A DNA stretch of 64,000 nt, taken from Pectinophora gossypiella. Its lineage: Eukaryota; Arthropoda; Insecta; Lepidoptera; Gelechiidae. Shown here one piece after another: positions 44,096 through 54,569 of the stretch. Numbering within the stretch: the stretch's first letter is position 1; every line of letters begins with the position of its first letter. The notes under the pieces were generated by a model that worked only from the letters and a program-made list of their open reading frames with translations, did not search any database and was not told the origin of the DNA. The stretch covers positions 15,500,678 through 15,564,677 of the forward strand of contig NC_065419.1 in NCBI RefSeq assembly GCF_024362695.1, read 5' to 3'. The position numbers and the translations under genes were made by a program.

Positions 44096-44128
44096 GAAAG
44101 CTGATATGTCACGAACATATCAGCTTTC
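44096..44128. other. Perfect 14-bp hairpin
   Basis: GAAAGCTGATATGT at 44096-44109 pairs with ACATATCAGCTTTC at 44115-44128 around the loop CACGA. It has no poly-T tract and no adjacent gene. Confidence 0.7.
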
Positions 44129-44179
44129 TTTATAGCTACTTCTGCTGATCATCTGTTGCATTTGCTTCTTATGTTGTGT

Positions 44180-44440
44180 GGGTTGTGAGGTCAATGACAG
44201 ACGTCATCAACCCAATTGATTTGCCAAAGGTCCCGGACATGGCTCATGTAACCCCTACATACTTACTTAGTTCATCGGGATCCACTTAACGCGCTCTCTG
44301 AAGCACGGATCAACTCATTTTCGAACAGTCAGATGATCAGTTTGTTTTGTCCTAACCAAACTAGGGATCATATTGATTTTTGTGTTATATCCTTACTGAG
44401 ATTCGAACTCGGGTCTACCGAATCGTTAGCACGTTTATTT
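44180..44440 (-). mobile_element. SINE family A, degraded full-length copy
   Basis: The plus strand runs from the 3' part (TTTGCCAAAGGTCCCGGACA) through GTCCTAACCAAACTAGGGAT to a decayed B box (GATTCGAACTCGGG). Confidence 0.6.
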
Positions 44441-44529
44441 TACTTGTAGGATCTCGGTTCCCTTAGGTAGGTAAAAATTTACTTTAAGGCTGTCTATCGG
44501 TATAAAGGTCCTTGCACGAGTAAAGCTCG

Positions 44530-44900
44530 ATGACCAACCTCAAACACTCTGGTGCCAGGATTACGACGATGAGAGAGTTATCTACTGTTTGTTCCTGCAA
44601 AGTCCCTCCCAGCTCCTATCTCCATGTTGCCCAATGTAGTGGAAATGAACCGGGAGCCATACGTTTGATTTATGCGTCGCGGGGCGCGCAATTTCCGAGC
44701 GCGCAAAGTTCACGCCAACCTTTGCAAATGTCGGCGAGGGGCCCTGTGGGGGGTAGGGTATGCGGGGGGCGGGGGACACACGGCCTACATACAAAGGTTC
44801 AGTCTGGTAGCGCGTGCGCGCGTTATTGGAAACTCGTGATCCCACCTTGTTCGCTGGTTTACACAATAGTTCAAGGAGATAGGAAGCTGTGTGTGCAGAT
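44530..44900. other. GC-rich patch, no gene assigned
   Basis: GCGTCGCGGGGCGCGCAATT and GTATGCGGGGGGCGGGGGAC stand out from the AT-rich surroundings. Overlapping frames on both strands lack domains. It could be a promoter-associated CpG patch or a repeat of unknown class. Confidence 0.3.
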
Positions 44901-44924
44901 GCTTATAAACACATAATTTAACAC

Positions 44925-45050
44925 TATAAACTCACGACTATATCCAAATTAGGGTAGTCAGAGGTACATCCATCGCAAGATGAACTAAGTACTCACACCA
45001 CATCGAGCTTTCTCTTAGACCCACGTGACAGGTGGTGAACCATATGTAAA
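44925..45050 (-). repeat. Family E repeat
   Basis: CATCGCAAGATGAACTAAGT and TAGACCCACGTGACAGGTGG. Confidence 0.5.
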
Positions 45051-45054
45051 TCAG

Positions 45055-45257
45055 TAAATAGTAACCGGGACCAACGGCTTAACGTGCCTACCGAAGCACG
45101 GATCATCTTACTTTCGGACAATCAGGTGATCAGCCTGTAATGTCCTAACCAAACTAGGGATCACAAAGTGATTTTTGTGATATGCCCCTACCGGGATTCG
45201 AACCCGGGGCCTCCGGATCGTGAGTCCAACACTCAACCACTGGACCACAGAGGCCGT
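45055..45257 (-). mobile_element. SINE family A, 5' half
   Basis: On the plus strand it starts AACCGGGACCAACGGCTTAA (core) and ends in the well-preserved tRNA-like head: B box complement GGGATTCGAACCCGGG and A box complement CAACCACTGGACCACAGAG. Confidence 0.7.
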
Positions 45258-45319
45258 ATAAAGGACATGAAGTCTCCTAATCGTTTCCGGTTCTTATAAT
45301 TTACTGAGTAACTACTTTG

Positions 45320-45400
45320 AGCCGTAGTAGCCCAGTTGGAAAAACCCTCGACTCTCATTGTGAGGTCGTAGGTTCGGATCCCTAGTACGGATCTAATCCA
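45320..45400 (+). mobile_element. SINE family B head only
   Basis: TAGTAGCCCAGTTGGAAAAA, TGTGAGGTCGTAGGTTCGGA and TCCCTAGTACGGATC form a tRNA-like promoter without the family B body. Confidence 0.5.
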
Positions 45401-46603
45401 ATGATTTTCTAATATGTTTTCGAATTAATATTTAGATATTTTGGACGTGACGAAGTTACGTATGTTTCTGATTATGTGACAGATTGTATTATCTTAAGTG
45501 TAATAATAATGTAATTTTATATAAAACTAGCTTTTGCCCGCGACTTCGTCCGCGTGGCGTGTTATATAAGAGAGAGATCTTTGTGTGTGTGGGAGTGCAT
45601 ATCAAATTTCAAGCATCTAACTTATGCAGTTTAGATTTTTTCATACAATTTTTTTCCCAATAACTCCCATTTTTCAAAATACAGCCAAAAATAAACTTTA
45701 TTTTTACTAAGGTATGCATGCATGCAATCAATTGATTGAATTGATTTTTTTTTAATTGATTGTTCATTGAGTTTTAATTTTAATACACACTTCCTCTCTT
45801 CCCTTCAACGTTGCTGTGCCCTACAGGGTCCATGTTTTAGTTCCTATGCCTATGTAACACCCCATTGTACTACATGGAATGCAATAAATAATTTAATTGA
45901 ATTGAATTGAAAACATCTATCTTACGCGTTTTCGATTTTTTCATACAAATGTTTTTTTCCCGCTAACTCCCGTTTCCGTGGGAATTTTGCAATATCCTGC
46001 AACTAAGCTTTAAGTTAACTAAGGTACCTGCATGCCAAATTTCAAGCGTCTAACTTAAGCGGTTTAGATTTTTCATACAAAAGGATTTTCCCGCTAATTT
46101 CCGTTCCCGTGGGAATTCCGGGAATTCCTTTTTTAGTGCACCTCTACGGTACCTAAGCTATGTTCCTTCCAAATTTCAAATGCCTACGTTTAGCCGTTCA
46201 GGCTATGCGTTGATGTGTCTGTCACTGAGTCTGTCAGTTTCTCCTTTTATTTAGATTTGATTTTTTCATACAAATGTTTTTTCCCGCTAACTACCGTTCC
46301 CGTGGGAATTTTGTAATATCCTGTTGCAACTAAGCTTTAAGTTTACTAAAGTACCTGCATGCCAAATTTCAAGCGTCTAACTTAAGCGGTTTAGATTTTT
46401 CATACAAAAAGATTTTCCCGCTAATTTCCGTTCCCGTGGGAATTCCGGGAATTCCTTTCTTAGTGCACCTCTACGGTACCTAAGCTATGTCCCTTCCAAA
46501 TTTCAAATGCCTACGTTTAGCCGTTCAGGCTATGCGTTGATATGTCAGTCATTGAGTCAGTCAGTTTCTCCTTTTATTTAGATTTGTTTTTTTCATACAA
46601 ATG

Positions 46604-46904
46604 TGTTAGAGTACGAATATTATACTCTGATCCCAAGGTAACAGTGACCTTTGTGGAGGACGCATAGCGCCAGTTAAACAATGGCTCACTGTCACGGATT
46701 ACTTTTATTGGATGTTCTCTGTACGGAGTTCGACACAAGAATGGTACAACTCGTGCGGCTCGCCGTCTTATAAGGGTTGTCCCCACTACCGTACCTTGCA
46801 CGTGTGTCGTAAACAAGTGCAGGTGTTGTTTGTTTGCTAGCCGCACGTGTTGTTTACAGTTAACATAATATTTAGATTTTCAATATTTCGCTGTCGCGCT
46901 ATCA
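46604..46904 (-). repeat. 3' LTR (minus-strand orientation)
   Basis: 301 bp beginning TGTTAGAGTACG and ending GCGCTATCA on the plus strand. The open frame inside it (46574-46846) also occurs in the other LTR and is not a gene. Confidence 0.88.
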
Positions 46905-47241
46905 CGGCCATACTGATACGCAGCTCGTGCTCTGAGCTTGCGTTTATTCTGAAACAAGGGTATCTTTTAGTTCACTGTAGTAGCATATTCAATTTGTAAT
47001 TAAGTATTTGTGCTGTTAAGTCAACAACTGACTAAGTCTATATCGGTGCATCGACAGGAGCTTACAATTGGCAAATTCAATAATAATCGTTTCATTTTTT
47101 AAATTGCATTGTAACGCCCAGTTGTAAGTCTATATCGTTCCATCGATACGATCTCACAAATTAAAAAATAATAGTTTCCTAGTCCGTTATTTGTTCAAAG
47201 ATCGGATTAAAATAGGTGAAGATGTTAATCAACCAAATAGT

Positions 47242-47705
47242 TTTTACTTTTCGCCAGACTCAGAGGCTTAAATTTTATAAGCTTGTTCTGGTTGAAAGTT
47301 CAGTAGACAAACTCAGCGGCCAAAAATATAGCTTGTTTCAACAACATCACGGTGAAAGGGACGTTTGCCAAACTCAGAGGCTTTAGTTGCTTGGATTAGC
47401 AGCAGTTCCAGTCTCAGAAATATTCGATGAACTCAGAGGCTATTTTGTGGCTTGTTTTTGATATTTGTTGGTTGTTGCTTCTGGTGATTTTACTTTTCGC
47501 CAGACTCAGAGGCTTAAATTTTTATAAGCTTGTTCTGGCTGAAGGTTCAGTTGTCAAACTCAGCGGCCGAAAATATAGCTTGTTTCAACAACATCACGGT
47601 GAAAGGGACGTTTGCCAAACTCAGAGGCTTTAGTTGCTTGGATTAGCAGCAGTTCCAGTCTCAGAAATATTCGATGAACTCAAGAGGCTATTTTGTGGCT
47701 TGTTT
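47242..47705. repeat. 246-bp tandem duplication with ACTCAGAGGCT motifs
   Basis: The unit from TTACTTTTCGCCAGACTCAG to GAGGCTATTTTGTGGCTTG occurs twice with a period of 246 bp. Each unit holds three copies of ACTCAGAGGCT and one ACTCAGCGGCC. It lies between the integrase remnant and the 3' LTR. Confidence 0.85.
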
Positions 47706-47762
47706 TGACAAGTGACCTTTACAACCATTTTTTTTTTATTTCTTGTAAACTGCTATCACGGA

Positions 47763-48020
47763 TCATTCTAAATTCAGGTTTGGTATTAATCTGAGATGTT
47801 CATGAGCTATTGTAGTATTTTTTTGGCCAGGACTTTGTATTTCGTATCGATCATTGCCAATAATTTTTACAATTTGATATGGCCCTAAATATTTAGGACC
47901 TAGCTTGTTATTAGACCATTGGGTATCTTTACAAAGCACAAAGTCTCCTGGATGAAATAATTTTACTTTAGCACATTTGGAATCGAAACGTTTCTTGCTT
48001 TCTGAAGATTGTTCGGTCAT
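47763..48020 (-). CDS. Integrase C-terminal-domain remnant in the LTR element
   Basis: An 85-codon minus-strand frame starts MTEQSSESKKRFDSK and includes VKLFHPGDFVLCKD, NKLGPKYLGPYQIVK and GNDRYEIQ. These are the marks of the SH3-like C-terminal domain of gypsy/retroviral-type integrases, which binds DNA. The catalytic DDE core and zinc-binding N-terminus are absent. An AG acceptor with a pyrimidine-rich lead (TTTCTTTTAATAG) lies 9 nt upstream of the ATG, and a GTGAGT donor lies near 48624 on the same strand. The domain may therefore be expressed from a spliced RNA, or this may simply be the leftover edge of a deletion. Confidence 0.65.
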   Translation of the reverse strand: MTEQSSESKKRFDSKCAKVKLFHPGDFVLCKDTQWSNNKLGPKYLGPYQIVKIIGNDRYEIQSPGQKNTTIAHEHLRLIPNLNLE

Positions 48021-48040
48021 TCTGATAATCTATTAAAAGA

Positions 48041-48901
48041 AATGGCGGTTATTGGCAATCAAGCGCCAGCTTAGTATACAATACGCTGCCACGAAGTCAC
48101 CACCACACGGCACACACGCGGCACGGCTGCCACTCTCAGACTGTGCCATGCTGTAACGCCTTCGCCGTTTGTCATTCACTCGTCGTCATGTAGCAGTGGT
48201 CACATGAAACAAAATAACTAGGTGTATTATCACATTCACATGACTCTTTCAATCGGTTTATAAAGATTATTTTATTAATGACGGTAGATTACAAATCACG
48301 TTGTAATTTAACGAAAGTTCATTTCTTTATTGCTTGGAGTGAGAAAATACAGCTTAAACCACGCAGCGTTAGCGTGTCTGCACCAATTCAAAACATTTTT
48401 AGACCAAAATGCCAAGATTTGACGATGATGAAAACCGATTTGAAAACGCGGTTTGAATTATGATTGACACGTATTGCGGGAATATGTCTCGTCAATTTTG
48501 TTTTAAAATAAAGAGAAATAGTACTTTCAAGTTAATTTGAAATCAATTTCCTCATTATTAAAAATTAAAATACACCCAGCAATGAAGTCAATAACAATAA
48601 AGTTCCAGTATGAAAACGACTCACCGTAACAACAGTATTCAAATGCAGGTAGGCACCATTATCCTCGATCCTGACAGTACATAGACATTGTGATGAATAT
48701 GCCACGGCTCAAGTCCAGGTCCAATTTTTATATTCAGGTCCAATTCCAAGTTTAGCCTTAGTTTTAATTAATTAAACACCTGACTCCATCCACGATTATT
48801 ATCTTATCAGGATAATACGAGTATTTGAAACTTAGTTTCATCCTTTGAGGCCGTCTTTTTCAATATAATGGGTGGGCAGCAGGACGATCCTCTACTTCTG
48901 A
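48041..48901 (-). other. LTR element 5' leader region
   Basis: No recognisable protein domain on the minus strand between the 5' LTR and the integrase remnant. It holds the candidate splice donor (reverse complement of CTCACCG at 48620-48626). Confidence 0.4.
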
Positions 48902-49202
48902 TGTTAGAGTACGAATATTATACTCTGATCCCAAGGTAACAGTGACCTTTGTGGAGGACGCATAGCGCCAGTTAAACAATGGCTCACTGTCACGGATTAC
49001 TTTTATTGGATGTTCTCTGTACGGAGTTCGACACAAGAATGGTACAACTCGTGCGGCTCGCCGTCTTATAAGGGTTGTCCCCACTACCGTACCTTGCACG
49101 TGTGTCGTAAACAAGTGCAGGTGTTGTTTGTTTGCTAGCCGCACGTGTTGTTTACAGTTAACATAATATTTAGATTTTCAATATTTCGCTGTCGCGCTAT
49201 CA
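48902..49202 (-). repeat. 5' LTR (minus-strand orientation) with TATA box
   Basis: It appears identical to the other LTR. On the minus strand CTTATAAGACGGCG near 49063-49073 is a plausible core promoter. Confidence 0.85.
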
Positions 49203-49330
49203 AATGTTTTTTCCCGCTAACTACCGTTACCGTGGGAATTTTGTAATATCCTGTTGCAACTAAGCTTTAAGTTTACTAAAGTACCTGCATGCCAAATTTC
49301 AAACGTCTAACTTGAGTGGTTTAGATTTTT

Positions 49331-50553
49331 CATACAAAAGGATTTTCCCGCTAATTCCCGTTCCCGTGGGAATTTCGGGAATTCCTTTCTTAATGCACCT
49401 CTACGGTACCTAAGGTATCTGCATGCCAAATTTCAAACGTCTAACTTGAGTGGTTTAGATTTTTCATACAAAAGGATTTTTCCGCTAATTCCCGTTCCCG
49501 TGGGAATTTCGGGAATTCCTTTCTTAGTACACCTCTACGGTATCTAAGGTACTTGCATGACAAATTTCAAACATCTAACTTGAATGGTTTAGATTTTTCA
49601 TACAAAAGGATTTTTCCGCTAATTCCCGTTCCCGTGGGAATTTCGGGAATTCCTGTCTTAGTACACCTCTACGGTATCTAAGGTACTTGCATGACAAATT
49701 TCAAACATCTAACTTGAATGGTTTAGATTTTTCATACAAAAGGATTTTCCCGCTAATTCCCGTTCCCGTGGGAATTTCGGGAATTCCTTTCTTAGTGCAC
49801 CTCTACGGTACCTAAGGTCTCTGCATGCCAAATTTCAAACGTCTAACTTGAGTGGTTTAGATTTTTCATACAAAAGGATTTTTCCGCTAATTCCCGTTCC
49901 CGTGGGAATTTCGGGAATTCCTTTCTTAGTACACCTCTACGGTATCTAAGGTACTTGCATGACAAATTTCAAACATCTAACTTGAATGGTTTAGATTTTT
50001 CATACAAAAGGATTTTCCCGCTAATTCCCGTTCCCGTGAGAATTTTGGGAATTCCTTTCTTAGTGCACCTCCACGGTACCTAAGGTACCTGCATGACAAA
50101 TTTCAAACGTCTAACTTGAGTGGTTTAGATTTTTCATACAAAAGGATTTTCCCGCTAATTCCCGTTCCCGTGGGAATTTCGGGAATTCCTTTCTTAGTAC
50201 ACCTCTACGGTATCTAAGGTACTTGCATGACAAATTTCAAACATCTAACTTGAGTGGTTTAGATTTTTCATACAAAAGGATTTTTCCGCTAATTCCCGTT
50301 CCCGTGGGAATTTCGGGAATTCCTTTATTAGTGCACCTCTACGGTATCTAAGGTACCTGCATGCCAAATTTCAAACGTCTAACTTGAGTGGTTTAGATTT
50401 TTCATACAAAAGAATTTTCCCGCTAATTCCCGTTCCCGTAGGAATTTCGGGAATTCCTTTCTTAGTGCACCTCTACGATATCTAAGGTACCTGTATGCCA
50501 AATTTCAAACGTCTAACTTGAGTGGTTTAGATTTTTCATACAAAAGGATTTCC
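49331..50553 (+). repeat. Nine-unit 134-bp tandem array
   Basis: CATACAAAAGGATTTT starts at 49331, 49465, 49599, 49733, 49867, 50001, 50135, 50269, 50403 and 50537, every step being 134 bp. Units differ by scattered substitutions, and alternating variants (CTTGAGTGG or CTTGAATGG) hint at two-unit amplification steps. Confidence 0.9.
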
Positions 50554-50683
50554 CTTCACTACTCTGCTCCTATTGATTGTAGCGTGATGAAAAGTATACT
50601 ATTACCTGTCCAGGAGTGTGAAGAATAATTGTACCAAGTTTCATTAAAATCCGTCCAGTAGTTTTTGTTTCTATAAGGAACAT

Positions 50684-50684
<1 letters not shown>

Positions 50685-50718
<34 letters not shown>
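50685..50718. repeat. (CAGA)n microsatellite
   Basis: About eight and a half CAGA units, within the conserved 3' part of the dispersed repeat. Confidence 0.9.
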
Positions 50719-50720
<2 letters not shown>

Positions 50721-50840
50721 AATTTTACTGATTGCATTTTTGGCATCAGTATCGATCACTTATCACCCCCTGATAGTTATTTTGAAAAAATATTTAATGT
50801 ACAGAATTGACCTCTCTACAGATTTATTATAAGTATAGAT

Positions 50841-51279
50841 ATTGATTTACCTATAATTTAAAAAATAATTTAATAAATATATTTAGAGCATAAATCAGTA
50901 TCACATGATCAGCAGTGAAGAAAACAATGCGTGGAAAACCAACATTTACGAGAAATGCGTTTCGGCGTTGTGACTTAAAAGACCGGACTTGTCAAACTTT
51001 CAGATTAGCTATTTGATAGGGTAGCGAATGCCATCTGAGGATAGGCAAGTAAATACTGCAAAAAATAACTTCCACCACTTACAGTGCTCATGAGATATGA
51101 TGACCCTGGGACCCGGCATCTTGACCCGCGCCCACAGTCCACTGAGCTCACGTGCACATTACCGACATAATTACTAGATGGAGTTGTTCACCTCAATAGC
51201 AGGCAGTTACTATCCATTGTGGATGTGGCGTTAGTGCGGGTATAGACGTCTTAATGTCTGGGGCCGACTAGTTATAATA
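50841..51279. other. No gene seen
   Basis: AT-rich. A faint SINE B trace (ACGAGAAATGCGTTTCGGCG) lies near 50950. Confidence 0.4.
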
Positions 51280-51710
51280 AGTTCACGACTATGTTCCAAT
51301 TGGAGTAGTCAGGGGGACATCCATAACAAGATTAACTAAGTACCCACACCTCACCGAGCTTTCTGTTAGACCAACGTGATAGGGAGGAGCTCTGTGGTGC
51401 AGCGGTAATCGCGCTCAGTCCGCGATTGTTGAAGTTAAGCAACTTTCGCAAAGGCCGGTCATAGGATGGGTGACCACAAAAATAAAAAAAGTTTTCATCT
51501 CGAGCTCCTCCGTGCTTCGGAAGGCATGTTAAGCCGTTGGTCCCGGCTGCATTAGCAGTCGTTAATAACCATCAATCCGCACTGGGCCCGCGTGATGGTT
51601 TAAGGCCCGATTTCCCTATCCATTCATAGGGAAGGCCCGTGCCCCAGCAGTGGGGACGTTAATGGGCTGATGATGATGATGGGCAGTGAGCCGTATCGTC
51701 GTATATAATG
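51280..51710 (-). repeat. Family E repeat interrupted by the composite SINE
   Basis: Family E runs to CAACGTGATAGG at 51383 and resumes after the SINE as GTGAGCCGTATCGTCG at 51687, as in the uninterrupted copy near 2385-2410. Confidence 0.55.
51384..51683 (+). mobile_element. Composite tRNA/5S-headed SINE, copy 2
   Basis: About 300 bp, nearly identical to 6538-6833. Differences include GTGGTGCAGCGGTAATCGCG in the A-box region and a one-base change in the closing stem (AGGAGCTCT). It has the same 5S-like GAAGTTAAGCAAC and GGATGGGTGACC segments and the same (GAT)n tail. Confidence 0.75.
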
Positions 51711-52196
51711 CTCGAGCCAAAAGTGTTAGTAAAAACGATAAATTAATAAGTCATTGGTAAAGTTCTATCATACGTTTCCATTCAATTTGTTGCACACTAC
51801 GGCACATTACATAATTGTTTATGAATTATCTATTGTATAATATTATGCAATAGGAAAAAGTACGGTTACTATGACACACATTCTTTCACAGCATCAGCAA
51901 ACAATAAGCATCATATTCAAGGTGATCTGTTATGAAACAAACAAAACACATATATAATAATATTGATATGTCGGCATTATCCCTGCAAAACTGTGTGGTG
52001 TGATAAACAGTCACGCGTATTTTGTATTAGTATATATAAAAAATCAGCATATTAACAACAGCTGTAACACGTGACTAGTAAAAGTAGGTACGGAGTGCCT
52101 CGACCTCTCAGGCGAGAGGCAATGAGGTTCGTTCTCTAATTGATTTGCTAAAAACACCATGAACTGCCATGCTCAATAGAGGGACCTCCTCCGGGG

Positions 52197-52320
52197 TAAC
52201 GGCTTCCGTGGTTGAGCGTTGTGCTCACGATCCGGAGGTGCTGGGTTCGATTCCCGGTGGGGACAAATCACAAAAATCACTTTGTGATCCCTAATTCGGT
52301 TAGGACATTACAGGCAGTCA
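52197..52320 (+). mobile_element. SINE family A head fragment
   Basis: GGCTTCCGTGGTTGAGCGTT and box B GGGTTCGATTCCCGGTGG. The body stops at GTTAGGACATTACAGGC. The A box has a small deletion. Confidence 0.65.
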
Positions 52321-52784
52321 AGTAGCATCATTGCTTTTTAAATGAATTACTTTGATGTGGACTTTTTAACCTCCGTGGTCCCTCAATGGGCACGTACATT
52401 TAGAAGTTCACCTAGTTAAGTAAGTAAGTGCCACAAAGATTATAGTTTCTATTTTACTAAACAAAATATAACAAAATATTTACTTCCAAACAGAGTATTC
52501 AAACTAAAATAATCAGTCATTGAATTAGCATTATTACACTGAGAAATAACCTCGTACAATAAACTATAATCTATAATTCTGTTTTCATAGGTATACTGCC
52601 CTGTTCTTTATGCGATGACAACAGTTGTTGTTAATACAACAAGCTTAATTATAATTAAATGTAAACACAAAACACCAAACCGTTAAGATTGTACAATGTA
52701 ATGATCAAAAAAACGTGAGGGTTTCGCAGCCGATCTCCAAATTAACACACGTACAAAAACGTGTAAGGACATATATAATTGCCC
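52321..52784. other. No gene seen
   Basis: No supported feature. Confidence 0.4.
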
Positions 52785-53145
52785 CGATTTCTGCAGACAT
52801 CGCCTAATTTTATTTTAAGTTATATCCATCATTTTCTTATCAGTCGAAAAGGAAATGGACGGATGATTGTCAATAAGTCAAAAAGTAAAAAAAACGTATG
52901 AATAACCCGCGCGAATAAATGGGTATGTAATCTGTTTGACGTGATGTCTACTTAACTCTGTCGGGTTATTGGCCGTTGTAAAATTTTTAGACGGTTGTTT
53001 TAGATTTCTGCTTAAAATTGACGTGTATTCCATAAATTTTATGCCTGTCGATTACCCGTCCCTTTCTTTTTCAACAGATAAGAAAATGACAGGTATAACT
53101 TAAAATAAAATTAGGTGGCGTCGGCAGGAATTAGCACCAATATAA
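52785..53145. mobile_element. MITE family P, complete palindromic copy
   Basis: Arms of about 100 bp: CGCCTAATTTTATTTTAAGT then CATTTTCTTATCAGTCGAAA on the left, and the inverted ATAAGAAAATGACAGGTATA then CTTAAAATAAAATTAGGTGG on the right. It is non-coding. A half copy lies at 17795-17895. Confidence 0.7.
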
Positions 53146-53729
53146 ATTTTATTAAGAAACACCGGCTGATGAAAATAAAATATAGCTAGGTATATTACAC
53201 CGTAGCTATAACAACGTGAATTATAAAATATTTGCTCCATAGCGGATTGGACAAACTTCCGTTTCCTGTATTCGTTTCCCCGTAGCACATGAAAGTGCAG
53301 TTGTGTAAGCATTACAACACTAAACGATTGGTAAATGTTAATATTGCAGGGAATAAACTTTAATAGTGCTGTAAAATTCATAAATTATAAATAATAAAAT
53401 AGATAAAACATGCAACACTAGAACCTAGTGATTGCTAAACTACAGGACACCGGCAGTAACTATAATTATTAAGGATCTTGGTAAAATCAATATACGCTCA
53501 TATCTGTGGAAATCCGAAGTCCCAAGATAGACACGATGAACCGAATGGTAATACTGAAAGCAGACCAAAATTTTCCCAAACCGTGCGCGGTTTCTCGTGT
53601 TTGAAAATTTTTCAAATTTGAAAAGGGACTGCCCTACCAGTGAAATTACGCGCCGAAGGATGACGTCAACACAATTTTTCAAATTAATAAAACAAAAGTC
53701 ACTTTCTCTCTATGATTATGATTATAATT
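53146..53729. other. No gene seen
   Basis: No supported feature. Confidence 0.4.
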
Positions 53730-54010
53730 GGGTAGTTTCCTAGGTCAAAGATAAATTATGAAATTCTGATTACTACTTATGTACTTACATACAATAGATT
53801 TAAAGGAGACTAAAAAAAATAATAATAAATAAATTTTCTATTAAACTTGTTTCTGAATTTTATGAATATTACTTATTAATAAAGAAAAACGTAATAATAA
53901 ATGGGACATTTTGTTTGACTTCACAGGTTGCTTTTTATACAATTTTCATAGTAATTTCATGTTATGACGTTTAGTAAAAAGTAACTGATTTGACTATTTG
54001 GAAAGTACCC
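53730..54010. mobile_element. MITE family A, copy 5 (inverted, best termini)
   Basis: GGGTAGTTTCCTAGGTCAAA at the left and GGAAAGTACCC at the right. At 281 bp it is the fullest copy. Confidence 0.65.
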
Positions 54011-54569
54011 TATCAGATATAAAACTGAAAAAACTAACAGCGCGTACGAAGAATTTAAAATAATTTGAAATAATGCCTTTGTTGACTTGCACGACACGCG
54101 ACGTGTTTGGTAAAACATACTTCAAGCTTTTTCCGCAATAGCATCGTGATCGCTGCCTTGTTTCAATAGACCACGGTGAAGTCTGGAATCCAAGTTTCCT
54201 TTCTGGCCAAATTGTCCGTCCCAAATATTGTTCAAAGTTTTTGGTTAAATTAAAAAGTCCTTTAGAAATAAAAATAAAACCGGTTCAAAGTGTTGTGAAA
54301 TATTTCTCCGGCAGTTGTTGCACACCAGAAGGTCACGTTTAATGCTAAGAATAAAGTTGACGGTGATTTTACTTCCACAGCGGTACAGTAACGTTGCTGC
54401 TATTTTTAGTTCGCAAAAGTTCAATGCTTTTACTGACACACAAACAAGAATATTTAGTAATTCTGGTGATGACAACCTCACGATTTTTTTTTATTACAAG
54501 TAGGTTCGTGTTATTCTAAAGATAGCCCGGAGAAAAGTGGATAAGTTTAGCATGGCTGTATGTTCTACC
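54011..54569. other. No gene seen
   Basis: No supported feature. Confidence 0.4.

Larger units (their letters stand above)
46604..49202 (-). mobile_element. Young LTR retrotransposon, internally deleted
   Basis: Two direct repeats of 301 bp (46604-46904 and 48902-49202), apparently identical by eye, bound a 2,599-bp insertion. Both begin TG and end CA. The target duplication AATG lies at 46600-46603 and 49203-49206, and joining the flanks restores the CATACAAATGTTTT sequence seen intact at 46267. A 4-bp duplication and an integrase-type remnant suggest Ty3/gypsy. The integrase remnant and a TATAAG box put the element on the minus strand. gag, protease, RT and RNase H are missing, so it must depend on a helper. 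I could not place a convincing primer-binding site or polypurine tract. Confidence 0.88.
45530..50840 (+). repeat. Tandem-expanded dispersed repeat split by an LTR element
   Basis: It starts AGCTTTTGCCCGCGACTTCG and ends with (CAGA)n at 50685-50718 and ATTATAAGTATAGAT at 50826-50840. Left of the LTR insertion, copies of TTTTTCATACAAA at 45942, 46073, 46267, 46401 and 46594 alternate spacings of about 131-134 and 194 bp (a unit of about 327 bp). Right of it the spacing is exactly 134 bp. Each unit contains the near-palindrome TTCCCGTGGGAA and GGGAATTCC. It is non-coding. Confidence 0.8.

Noticed and set aside
46574..46846. 90-codon minus-strand open frame repeated at 48860-49144
   Set aside because: It lies inside the two LTRs and exists only because the LTRs are duplicated. 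There is no domain, and the frame runs past the LTR border into unrelated sequence.
48278..48463. 61-codon plus-strand frame inside the LTR element
   Set aside because: It opposes the element's orientation and shows no recognisable domain.
49331..50553. CRISPR-like regular array
   Set aside because: Units abut with no unique spacers, the unit is 134 bp and the setting is a eukaryotic genome. It is a tandem repeat.
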